Source: Terfezia claveryi (taxonomy: Eukaryota; Ascomycota; Pezizomycetes; Pezizales; Pezizaceae). From it: a stretch of 64,000 nt of DNA. Location of the stretch: the NCBI GenBank assembly GCA_015179025.1, contig WHUX01000085.1, positions 1 through 64,000 on the forward strand, written 5' to 3'. Position numbers and translations under genes: made by a program. How positions within the stretch are numbered: position 1 is the first letter of the stretch; every line of letters begins with the position of its first letter. This document shows, in pieces, positions 22,576-34,487 of this stretch. The notes below the pieces were generated by a model. The model saw only the letters and a list, made by a program, of their open reading frames with translations, was not told the origin of the DNA and ran no database searches.

Positions 22576-24850
22576 TAGCTAAGGTGTATTTTCCTTTTTT
22601 ATTAATCATTATATATATACCAAATGTAGTTGTATATCTAATGATTCAAGCAGTATATTTTTGAGGAGCTAGTTTATCTGAGGCTTTATTCTCATAGTTA
22701 AAGCAAATAATCTTTTAGCCAAATACCCTTAGATTTGTACATTCTCGCAAGGTATTTTTATTGAATAGTACTTTAATAGGAATTTTTCCATTTAGACCTT
22801 CATGGAGAACTCAGTTTTTTGTATATACTACCTAGTAGGTAGCTTTGTCCTAGAGGTTTTTTGGTATATTTACTTCTAGTAAGGCTGTTCTGCTCATTCT
22901 TATAATAGTCCTATTTGTTCTTTCTGCTTTAGTATTAGTTTCATTATACCTTAGTATAGTTTCTTTAAGGGTAATTCCCCTCTGCTAAAGTTCATTATCA
23001 AGTTTGAGAGTATAGAATTCACCTCCCCAGTCTGCTTGTATTTGGACAACTTTGTATTGGTAGGTGGTCTTATTTTCTAGAGTATTAATAATTCTAATAA
23101 GTACTCCTACTATATTACTCTTATTTCTTAGAGATCTTACTATTATATATCTACTACAGTCATTGGTTACTAGTAGAAGATATTTATATTGGCTAGTAAG
23201 AGTTATTAGATCTATAGGTTCAACTAAGTCTGCATATAATTGTTCCAATAGTTTAGATATCCTTATCCTTTGTCCACTTTTTACTGGTGGTTTTGTTGAT
23301 TTATTGAGTTGACATACTTCACAGATAATTGTTAGTTACATTATTTTGCCTAGTAACTGGTATTTAGGGAGATTTTTTAAGGTATTGAGTAAGATATGCC
23401 TATATTATTCATATAAGATTTTTAGTTATTGGATAGCTGATTAGATAGTTTCAGTGGTTAATTAGATAAGAGCAGCCTTTAGTAGTTGGATAGCTAATTG
23501 CTATAATATGATTTGATTAGGTATTATCTAAAGGGCGCCTTTTATATCTCTTTTCATATTATATATAATATTTTTTCCCTTCCATAATCTAGCTAATTTT
23601 CCCTACACTTAGATAGTATGTTTATCTAGTATTCGTTCTCTACTGATAATATTGTTATATGTTGTATTATATAAGTATTCTTTATGGTATATTATCTTTC
23701 TATTGCATCTGAGGATAAGGGTACTTATAGTAGTACAGATGGATTCAGCTCCATTATATCCTTTTATTACTAGATTGAAGTTATATTAGATATTAGATAG
23801 TTTTTCCAATTTATTAGTTGTATGGTAAGATGCAGCAGTATCATATTGATATGCTCCTGTTGGTCCTCTATCTACTTTTCCTATTGTTATCTATACAATA
23901 ATAGCTTCTACATCTTTCTTTCATTTCTAGTATTTGGTAGTATTCCCTTATTCCCTTTTTTTAGTATAGCATTTATTTTCATTATAATTGAGACCTTACC
24001 ATCCCTTACCTATGTAATAGTTACAACGTTTATCATTCAAGGCTATTCTTTAAACCAGTAGATTGCTATTGTTTTCTTTATATTAGCTTTGGCCTTTTTG
24101 CTTAATAGTAATATATTTGTTTATTTTTCATATATTATTGTTATAGGTTTATTCTTTTGACCTGACATTTTCTACAGTACTTGTGTAGAATGTAGGTAGT
24201 GATATGAGTAGAAATTCAGTTTTAACCTACTTATATCTAGAGAAGGCCAGTAATCCTTTACTAAATCCAGTATCCTTAGAAAAGTCTGCTCAAGCGATAA
24301 TACTTAAGAAGGTATTCTAGAGTTTTTCGTATACTGTAATGTACTACGAGATCAAGTATGTTTTATCATTATAGTGAAGATATACTAAGCTTTTTAATAA
24401 AGAATGGAATTTAGTTGCTGTTCTTCTTTTATAGGCTTGTTTGAAGTTATTTCAGGCATCTTTAGCTTTTTCTACTGTTGCAATTCGACTACGGACTTAA
24501 GGTTCACTATTTTTTAGGATAGTAAAAAGAATGTAGTAATTCCTATACAGCTATTCTTATGGCTTATCTAGGGGTTTTTAGTATATTCCTTTAATAATAT
24601 CTTATACTCGATGGTCTCCTAGTTAGATCATTTGAAAGTAGAGTTTTATAGTTATAACTCATTCAGAATAATTGTTTAATCTATTTAGTTTGATCATGAG
24701 TATAGTTATTTTTCAATTAAGTATTATGTTTATATTTTTAGGGGCATCTAAAGGCCTAACTAAGTTATTGCCTAACCTCAAAGCTTCTATAGAGCTTGAC
24801 ATTGTATATTGAAGTAGTACTTTTAGAGCTCCGAGCTTATAACCTGTAAG
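22576..24850 (-). pseudogene. Ty1/copia retrotransposon remnant, RIP-decayed
   Basis: AT-rich minus-strand sequence encoding a copia integrase. The open piece 22985-23248 has YADLVEPIDLITL, LLLVTNDCSRYI and QADWGGEFYT, the catalytic aspartate blocks. Upstream (to about 23330) is a CEVCQLNKS zinc-binding end, and downstream (22600-22980) the glutamate block (NTKAERTNRTIIRMSR) and a VFG-K-like region, with stops between. The gag/protease part would lie at 23350-24850 but is too decayed to delimit. RT and RNase H are absent: homology stops at the 24-bp array. Confidence 0.75.
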
Positions 24851-25438
24851 GATTATGAGATATTTAGGATAGAGATATAGATATTGGGGATTGATCTGTA
24901 AGAAAGATGTATTGCTTGATTAATCTATATCTCTGCCTTAAGGAGTTCTTGCAGTCTATATATACATATCTCCTCTATATTTATATTTGTTTATTATATG
25001 CCTTCTTATCCACATACCTCTATATCTACATATTATTAATGTACTCATATATTTATATATACATTGGAAAAGTATTTCCTATATATAGATAACCTACTAG
25101 CCTATAATATACATGTAAAGATATGGATGCAGATATAGGTACAAATGTAGATATACTAGATATATATAGATATAGATAGATATAGATATATATAGATCGA
25201 TGGGTTGTTATAGTATTATTCTTGCTAGATCTAATATTTATATATATAATAGGGCTATGAATACTATGATAGATTTATATGGTCTCATGACATTTATTTC
25301 TGCTTATATACTCATTTATTCATTCATTTCTCTCTTTCTTACAGTATAGTATTAGAATCTAAATATGGCTTTAAATAAAGAATAGGTTGATATTGGATAG
25401 AATTTAGAGTATGTCACTAATACAAAGTAGGGATTCTA
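24851..25438. other. AT-rich stretch without a gene
   Basis: Very AT-rich, including a run of (TA)n and TAGATA-type simple repeat around 25150-25200. It probably belongs to the RIP-decayed repeat island. No coding signal. Confidence 0.5.
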
Positions 25439-28400
25439 TCACTCCTGGTATTGGCTGACCTCTTGAAACTTTTGATTATCCTCTGTGCATACTATATACC
25501 ATAGCCTGGGGCAATAGCACGAGAATACCACCACTCTTGTTGAGTAGGCAGTTTTATCTTCTATAGATGCTTTTCCTGCTTTAGATATTTTATTTCTAGT
25601 ATCATCACCAAGGTGCCAAGATGTGCTATAGATAGCAAGAGGTGAGGTACCAGTAGTTACCCATTCTATCTTGGAAGTTGATGTAAGATGGCGTTCTCGA
25701 TTCCCGCTTATTGGTATCTGCGACAATTCTCAACTGTGCTATCGAACTCCCTGAACCACCTCTAGCACGCAGGGCCACATAAGCTAAGAATGGGGGATTT
25801 TGTCATACAGGTGCCCTGAACCCCTGATTTCATATATGGCAACCCATTGCTTGAAAAACCGTTACAGACCCTCGCATGGAGTGGGAATTGTGCCAACCAG
25901 ACTGGTGCTCATTCCCTGCTGCCAGAAATATGTTCCGTACAACTCATTTCATATCTTTCCATTTAGGTAGACAGCCTCCACAAGTTTTGATTCCTGGCCG
26001 AGTCCAATAATGGCCGGGTTAACGTACAGAGGTCCCAGAGGTGAACGCTTTGGATCACTCTCACGGGTTTGAGACTCCACCCGGATCCGGTAATGAGGAT
26101 GCTTGATCGAGGGGGTTTGAGGTTTTACGGAGGCCGGTGATGTTCAATTTTAGGGGTAGTGGGTGTTATTTTCTCGGTCAAGTACTCTTGATTCTTCCTT
26201 GATTGGTAATTGCTAAATATTCTGATAGAATGCTGGAGCTGGCTGTATTGTGCCATGGCGTACTCGAATTTGTCTTTTACATCAATATCAGAATTTTCAC
26301 CCAAAATTACTTGGAGCGCAATCTATAGCTCGCCACAACATACTTGAATTGACATCTAAACATCTATATCAAGCCCAGCTCATTATCGGCGCTTGCAAAG
26401 TCGACAGCGTACTCGAGAGTGGGGTGAATTTATAGTTTACAGTCAATGAAGAACAAGATGCCCTACCGATACTTCTAGACTGGAGCCCCCTCTTACCGAA
26501 TGTAGGATTTACATCTTTTTCCGGCCGCAAAATGTGCCTCAATATAATATCACATATTTAGGACGTGAGAGAGATTTACAACCCAAATACGGAAAAAGTA
26601 AGTATCAGTTATAAGTATTGTCGACGTTTCCCTCCGGAATATCGAGGGACTCCAACATAAAACAAGGCATTGGATGAGGATACCCCAGAGTTGACTGCTA
26701 ATTGATATTTGTGAGGAAAACCTGTCGCTCTATGAGGGGGAAGAGATGAAGGTAGGGTGTGACACTGGACAAGATATACTCCATCCTGACTATCGGTTTC
26801 TGACATGTGGCAGTTATTTAATTTTGTGCTGAAAGGTTAAATCCATCACTTCAAAGAACTTGCGTTCGAGTGGGGGCTGCGAAATCATCTCTTGTCACTG
26901 ACGCAGAGTGACATCGAGACAGGGGACTGGGGTCAACTGTCATGTACGAACTCCTGGAGAGCAGGAAAATCAGCACGCGAAACCGGGTTTCCTAGCCTGA
27001 ATCTCAAACATGCAGACTTGGTACCAAGATATTTAATTATTAATTAGAGTACCCCATACCCCCCAAATTCGACCATGCGCAGCATATTTCGCCCTATCCG
27101 AAGGCTTGGCTCTGCCAAGTCTGACCACGTGACTTCGAATGGCTAATGCATTCCGCGTTGCCGACCTCGTTATATGGTAGTCTGGCTTGCACTAGCCCCT
27201 CCCCAGGTTATATGGTTCTGTAGAGCCTCCACAGTATTCAAGCCAGACTAAGTATTAGTCTTCGTCGGTAGGTCGTGCAACCAGACTAATATAGAACTAA
27301 CGATTCCTTCTAGTCTGGCACTAGATGACTTGCACTCACTACGGTACTGCTGATCTTACTGAGCCTTCACAACCTAACCTCCACAAAGCAACGAACAGTT
27401 GGAGCATAGGATCTGCTTGTTTATTCCTCAAGTTGTTCTGGAAAACTGTATGTGTCCTAATTCTAGACAAGATAAAAAGGAAGGAGTCGGGATTCATCCG
27501 GAAAAAGTGCCTGAAAAAGCTGGACGATGATATCGTGATACCATGCTCCACTTTTTGCTAGTCCTCGCTTCTCAAATAGCGGATCTCATATAGGTATCGC
27601 AGAACCTAACATCCTTCTTTTGCGCTTTCTCTCCTTTACACCCATTGGGCCTCCGAAAATCGACTCATCACTTTCAAACAAGTCAGTACCCTCCTGACTG
27701 ACCGTAAGACACAATCCGCAGCTTAGGCTAGCGGACTTAGCACTCTATCTGGAGGCCAAGAACACGGTATGTGAATGGCCATGATGAATTTATTGTAACA
27801 TTTTTGTGGCATACAAAGAAAATTTAGAGTATGTTTGTTTTCTCAAGAAGTCCCAAGCCTCTTCAACTTCACTTCAACACCATAGAAATCGAGCTCTAAA
27901 CGCTTCAAGTTGAACTCCAAATCAGTTAGAAATATGCATATTATATAAACAAAAAAATGGGGTACACAGAGGGACAACGTCAGAAAGTCAAGAACATATA
28001 GATACATATGTAGCGCTGGTGTATATATATACAAGTGCATAATTGTATTCGTACGAGTACATATAATTAGGACTGGCATGTATGTAGATCGTACTTCAAG
28101 CTACTGACCTCATAAAGATTTGATCATAGACTTTTTTTTTTTTGAAAGGCATGGATAACATTCAGATATTCCATGATATGCCAAGGCCAATAACTTGATT
28201 GGAGGGCAAAGCAATCCCAGTGCATTTGTGACTCAAGCTAAATGCCGATCACATAGTACCACGAATTTAAATTAAACTTCACATGGTGAATATTAGGAAG
28301 TATACATACGCTGGTCTGAATTCCTGCTACATGTACGGAGTATATACTGCTAGGTTAGCTACATACAGCACAGAAGTGGTCAGAAGCCAAATCAACTTTT

Positions 28401-31400
28401 ATGGACGATATGGACAAGAATCGCAAAGTATAACAAATGTATCTATATCAGATATCTGATGAAATAACATCCCCCTTGACCCGAGACATGGATAGGGGAA
28501 GCCTTACTTAGGCTCACGGCAGTTTATTGAGCGAAAAAAGTGCCGCTGCATATTATTCCCCGACTGAATATCTATGCAGGGAGAGCGGAAATAGACTACC
28601 GTATGTAGTGTAAATCCAGGGGAATTATCAGTGGAATCGGAATACCGAATCAACTGTCGAATCAGACCTCCCAGCCAAGTTAGGTAAGCGTTCAGAAGAA
28701 GAGTGGCCTGCAGTTTTAGATTTCTAAGTCAAGGTCTGAGCACACGAGCGCAAATCGACCTCAAAACGGTTTAATAGCAACCAATCCGAGCTATCACACT
28801 CGTCTCACACCGTTTAAGTTCGGCTGGGGCTTCTTTCTGAAGTTTTGACAGGTTAAACCCCCCAACAGGCGGAATAACATACCTGACCATAAGAAAAATG
28901 TAAAAAGGCTAGGGCGTGCTAGAGCAAACCACCCCTATCACTGCAAGAAATGTAATACATGAACAAATTTTCAAGAAGGAATTGGAAAGTTAGATTAACA
29001 ATGGAAAAATTAGGCACGAAAAATGGCAACTAACTATTTCCACAGAAATATATTACTTGTGGTTGCTGATGTAAGCATACGGTCATGAAGATCTGAGTAT
29101 GGGGGCAAATGTAGAGTGTTCCCCTTTATGCCGCTAGCCGCTGGAATTTCTCAAGCAAGGGTTTCATCTACACAGGCTCGTCTTGAGGTATTGTACAGCT
29201 AATGTACCTTTACCTTTGTCGTGCAGCAGACACAAAGTGAACTTGTCGAGCTAATTTTGAGCGCCTACAGGGTTGATCATATCTTGCATGACTCTAACCT
29301 AAATTACCAACCATCGCCATAGCCTACCTACTCAATAGAATAGTTGAATTGTTTGCGGCAAGGAATAGCTATAGGTACTGAGTACTCAATCCCATAGGCC
29401 CAGCGGTTACCGGTCCGAGACACCCACAAGTCAGGAGGCCTCAATTACGGTCTAGAGTAATCATGTTTTTTGTTTTTTTTCAGATGTTGCTGTGGAATAT
29501 TTTCTTCTAAATGTGTAGCTGTAGTAGCATATGTAACACACATGGTAACACGTTTCTCCCACGGAAAGACTCGGATCCGCAGATGACTCTCACCGAACCG
29601 ATCCGGGCTGACTTAGATAGTTTAATCCGAAGCGGCCAGCAGCCTCGTGATTGGCTGGAAATTCACCGGACGAATCTTCACATTCCCGACTCACATTGAA
29701 GTGGGTGGTCTGGTTGATTATGGAGATTTTTATTTTTTCTTGTAAAATTACCTCCACGTCTCGCAACCACTAGGGGGAATACAAAAATGTGGCGAGGAGA
29801 AATAAATAATACCGTGACGCTCAGCCGAGAGCAACAGAGACCATGGCTCGACGGCTAGTTTCTGTGAAAGAGGATAATGGCTTTGTAGGTCCATTCATTC
29901 CTCATTCACACGACAGGCCCCATCGTACCCATTTCCACCATGTGATTTATTTGATTCCATTCTAGCTGCGAAATTGCGACAAAAGAATCAAGGTATACTT
30001 ACGTAGCGCCTATCAGTGATATATTTCGACCAATCACGTTGCTAGAAACCTTTTTTCTTGCTTTGGGATGTAAAGTACACTGGCGTAAGGTACGCCAGAA
30101 TTGCAGGCACGGCTGCTGGTTAGTCAGAAAGTCCCTCTTCAAATCCCGACCATCGCAGGCCAGCTTCCTTCCATCCCATCTTTCATCGACACCACAGAAC
30201 TAGCCTCCGACAACCATAGTATTGTGCTTGACGGTGTGCTAAGCTAAAGCAGTTTATCCGACTAAGATCTAGGCTTTACTATTTACTTTTGTGCTGGAAA
30301 CACTGGCGACACCCCCGGTTTGCTTTGCTACGTGGACAGTAGACGACTGTTGGTATCTATCCCGGTTGAGCTGGCTCGCTGGCTTCCTCGCTGGTACAGC
30401 TTGCTCCCAGTGACTGTCCCATTTGCCTTTTTTGAACTTGTTACATTCTTTGGGGACTCAGGTATGGACGATTCCTTCTTTTCCATTTGTGAGATATACC
30501 ACGGTCATGATGGTGGAAGTGCTTTACTGTAAACTTCCCCGCATTTGTCTCCTTTCCTTTGCGTCTGGAATTTCCTTTGATTCGCTATAGGACCAATCAG
30601 GAGGGTTACTTTAAACTTTGGGGAGAATTGAAGCCTCGCTCGTCTGGCTTCTATTTTCTCTCCTTATAACCAGCTATTATATTGTTTCTATTGATACCCA
30701 GTTCTCATGATCTAATCGGTGGATCTCTGTCTAACAGAATGGTGTAGTTGCTCCTCAGGAGTAAATAACAATTGGAAACGTACAATCGGGGCTGTTTCGG
30801 ATTTTTTTCTGGATTCGTTCCTGCGGTTAGCCACTTGCAAAAAGGTAGGAGGTAATATTTTCTCTCATTTCTGAGACCCCCATTTTCCCTCAACTTACTT
30901 TACTTGGGAAAGTGGGGGAGCGCCTATCCACCTCTTCAATTCTATTCTTCCGTTGTCTCGCCCTCTTTTGGTTTTATTTCCACTGCACGCATATTTTTGC
31001 GACGTCCGCAGTTGTCTTACACACAAAGAGTTCTTTTTACGCGAGAACTCAAGGAGGTTTTTGGAACCACAAGCAGGCTGATGGTTGCATCAGCCGTCCA
31101 CGTATGGATGCTGTACGTTGCACTGCATTTTCAGGTCGATCTCTGAATTAGTCTTGTCCAGTCATACTAGAGCATTTCCTCTGGGTGAGGCTCGGAGACT
31201 GGTACAGATGCATCTGCATAATTGTTTGATATATACCCCTATGCTTCCTCTACGTGTAACAAACTTCACAAATACAGAGCAGTGGAGAACCTCGACACGC
31301 ACACAAATCCTATATATACCCTTCCAAATCCCCTCATTTCGTTGCCGACGAGGAGTTGTTTTCTGTCAGGTGAAACCTGAACGCGGGTACTATTGTACCC

Positions 31401-31703
31401 AACGAAGATATATTTAGCTTGAGCTATCCATTGCCAGTTTGGTATCCTTTCCGTGCTGGAAATGACATCAACTGGTCGCGGACCAGCTATCTCCCCAGAA
31501 GTTCCAGAAACTATCACGTTGCAATCTACTTGCTTCATTTACCTCTCTGCTTTCACCTGGTCACAAGATCTATCACCATTTGGCTTTAGTAACAGCATGG
31601 TCTCTATGCATGGCAAACGAAGTCCCAAATTGTGCTTTGCCGATATGCCGCGAGTTCACACGCTCTATTGAACTCAGTTGGACAGACTAATAACGTGTTA
31701 GGT
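25439..31703. other. 6.3-kb mostly unique region, no supported gene
   Basis: Base composition becomes balanced here, marking the end of the repeat island. The open frames are short and lack Met starts, domains or coherent splice patterns; a 95-codon minus-strand frame (25439-25726) resembles nothing I know. Small inverted-repeat ends of one family occur at 25890-25903 and 27178-27289. Pyrimidine-rich sequence from about 30900 onwards, with a splice-acceptor-like CTAATAACGTGTTAG ending at 31700, suggests that the 5' UTR or upstream exons of the next gene begin here. Confidence 0.5.
27178..27289. mobile_element. 112-bp MITE with TAGTCTGG ends
   Basis: Terminal inverted repeats TAGTCTGGCTTGCAC and GTGCAACCAGACTA. 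If the outer TA belongs to the target, the ends are GTCTGG with a TA duplication, as in Tc1/mariner-type elements (inference). An internal CAAGCCAGACTA (27240-27251) is another copy of the end. Related ends occur at 25890 and 60908. Confidence 0.55.
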
Positions 31704-31712
31704 TAGAATATA

Positions 31713-34487
31713 TTGAGTACTGAGACAACGAAAACACGAACCAAAGCGGAGGGTGCTATTCTCGAAGTAAGGGAGTCACCTATGAATCCTCCTGCGTTGG
31801 AGATCGATTATCCTGAGAGACAAACCATAACTACTTCGGAAGCAACAATGAAGGCGTCAGGTAGCACGAATATTGAACAGAACATGGGACCTTGTGGTCA
31901 CTACCCTGCAAAGGGGAAATCAGTTGCAGTTGATTGCATTCTGCCAAGCGGAGTACAGATCGATTGTGCGGAGTGTCTCCAAAATTTCATGAAACAGGCC
32001 GATATTTTATTCACAATATTTCAGTTGACTTTTCAGGAGCAGGATGCGGAGAGAGCTGCTCATTCTACTCCAAAGGTCGACACAATACAGGGGCGTGGAA
32101 TCACCATGGATAGAAATACCCTCGATGGGGATCTGCTTGAAAACCTTCCGGTTCAGGAAGCCATTCCCCCGATTCAGCATTCATCGAAGCAAACTACGGT
32201 TGCGAAAAGAAAAGGGAAGTCAGCCCGCGGCCGACTCCGATGGAATGGGAGATTTATGCCGAGATCGGCTTTTGAGGCGCTAGCAAATCCGGAATCTAAG
32301 ATTGCAGAAGTATGTGTTTACTTTTCTTCTTGATTTGTAACTGCCGGCTAACAATGTCATTGTTCGGTAGGGTGGGACTGAGCAGCCTCAACCATCGGCA
32401 GGGGCAGGGGAACAGATAAATTTGAACGATACCTCGGTGGAAACAAGTACGCCAGCAGACTCTCTCGCGAAACAGAAAGAAACCCTCCCAGAAGAGTCGA
32501 TATATGTCAGGGACAAGGATATATATGTCAAGGCACCTGAATCTTCGAAGGCTTCCACTTACTCCCAGCCGACGCGAATGAACGTTCCACCAGTAACAGC
32601 TCTTCCACCCCGCGTCGAAGAAGGCATCCAGGACTCGACAATACATGTCTCAAACGGTACTACGGCAATGTCTCAGAATACAAGTACTAGCTATTTGGCA
32701 TCACCACCGACCCTTGCACTTCAAGAGCGGAATCCCAGGAAGCGTAGTCTGACAGAAAAGGCAAGGGAGTTGCTTGCAACGGCTGATGTAGTGGAATCGG
32801 AGATTGCTTCTAAACAAGCTGGGAAACTGGCCAGTACTACACCTGCTGACGGAGGTGGTACTACGCAAGCGGATGTAGATTCGGTATTAACGGACCAAAA
32901 TATCGCTAGTTGTCCGATGGAGCCTCCAAGTTCAAAGAGGAAAGGGCTTCAGTACTGTGGTCAATCTCCAACGAAGCGCCAAAAGACCCCTGATATATTG
33001 TCCCAACCACCTGCAGTAAAGCGCCGCCCTGGCCGTCCCAGGAAGCCGCGGCCCGGTGACGAAACATCATCCATGATTTCCGTTGGGCCTTCAACGATCA
33101 CTCCTGATGCGGAGGGTAGTGTGAGTAGCAGGAGCGTTACTACTAGAAGCGCTTCCATGGGCTCCTTTCAACAGTCACCTACCTCACCCAAATATGGGCC
33201 TGAATTTTTATTAGCTTACAACTCGACTGTAAATAAGCTACCCGCTATTCCCATAGCCCCAGCCGCAGTATCAACTCCTGAGCCCGAGAAAAGGCGACGA
33301 GGTCGTCCACCCAAAGTTCCCGTGGAAAAGTCGATTCCGATCGCGCCGGTTCCGATACAGCCAAAGCCAGTTGTCAATGGGGATCTAAGTATAACCGCGG
33401 CTGATGGTCAGTAGTGTCAATGGCAAACACAAGCAACCTTTTGGGATATTGACTAATTTGTGGCTATAGTTTCCTCTGGAATCGGATACTCTTCGCAATT
33501 GCCAGCTCCATCAGAACCAAAGAAACGAGGGAGACCTCGGAAACCTCAAATAACACTGGATCGGTCTCCGGTAGTTGCGCCAGTCTCGTTGCCAAATGCA
33601 TCAACTGGTAGGAGTCTTGCCATACCGTCAGCTTCGTTGCATTCACCTACAATACCGGCTTCTGACGCTTTGGACACCTCTAACCTCACCGTTTTATCAA
33701 ACGATACAGTAGCTGTGGAAGGGGCAGAGTCTTCGCGAGCTGCGGCACCTCCAACTGCTGGTCCAACTCGCATGATGCCTTTCAGTCCACAGAAACGTCA
33801 CATAAACCTTATTGTTCGGGACAGTGTGAAGGTCCTCCATAAGGAACCTAGGTCCACAGAAACAGATAATCTTTTCGCCCCACAGGCTCGAATAAAAAAC
33901 ACAGATCCGGCCCGCTCGACCGCTGTGAATGGTGTTCCGAAGGCTACGGCTCCAGTGACTAGTAGTCCCTTAGCCTGCGTAGTTCAAAACGAGTCTACTC
34001 TCAACCATCCTCGCATACCACCCAGGCCTGCCTCCATCGCAGAGGCAGTGAGAAACATCTCTACCGACTCCGAGCCAAGCAGCAGCAGCACCTCTGAGGA
34101 CGACACGGAAGCAGACAAGACCTTCAATCCGAAACAAAGCTGGGTAGCTGTGAACACTGGCAGCTCGGTGGGTAACCCCAAAGCTACTTCTAGGGTAGTG
34201 GCTCGGTGGGGGCTCGTGGGCGGGGCCGTGGCCGTGGAAGTACCCCCGTGGCTAGTGGGAGTACTAGAGTGAGTGCGGCAGTGAAGGTAGAGAAGGGACA
34301 ACAGACTCTGGGTAGCTTCTTTTTGAAGCCTCTGGCTGTTGGAGTGCCTTTTCAGCAGCCGGCTATGCCGGCAGCGGGGATTGAAAGAGGGGGCCTGGTG
34401 GAGAAGAGAGGTATCAAGAGGGAGATTGGGACTGTCAGGGTAAAAATTGAGGATGCGGACGGGGATGTGGAGATGAAGGATGAATAA
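31713..34487 (+). CDS. AT-hook nuclear protein with PCNA-binding-like (PIP) motif
   Basis: Gene model with four exons: 31713-32309, 32371-33406, 33470-34143, 34194-34487 (introns of 61, 63 and 50 nt, phases 0, 1 and 0). It gives about 866 codons; the first in-frame ATG is at 31782 and a stop lies at 31704, so the start may instead be in an upstream exon. Three AT-hooks: KRRPGRPRKP (about 33018-33047), KRRRGRPPK (33289-33318) and KKRGRPRKP (33520-33548), plus a GRGRGRG stretch. AT-hooks bind the minor groove of AT-rich DNA. The last exon has QQTLGSFF (34299-34322), a canonical PIP-box (Q-x-x-L-x-x-F-F), and SUMO-type motifs VKVE, IKRE and VKIE followed by acidic residues. The rest is Ser/Pro-rich and probably disordered. 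Intron 3 (donor GTAGCT) is the weakest point, but it restores GSGSVGARGRGRG in frame. I do not recognise an orthologue. Confidence 0.72.

Noticed and set aside
22228..22582. Lys-rich minus-strand ORF and Phe/Leu-rich plus-strand ORF
   Set aside because: Both are readings of the 24-bp array running into an LTR; no promoter, start or homology.
25439..25726. 95-codon minus-strand ORF next to the repeat block
   Set aside because: No recognisable domain and no supporting splice or promoter signals; could be a relic but cannot be supported.
30060..30180. tRNA-like TTCAAATCCCGACC near 30135
   Set aside because: No matching A box or acceptor-stem pairing at the right distance.
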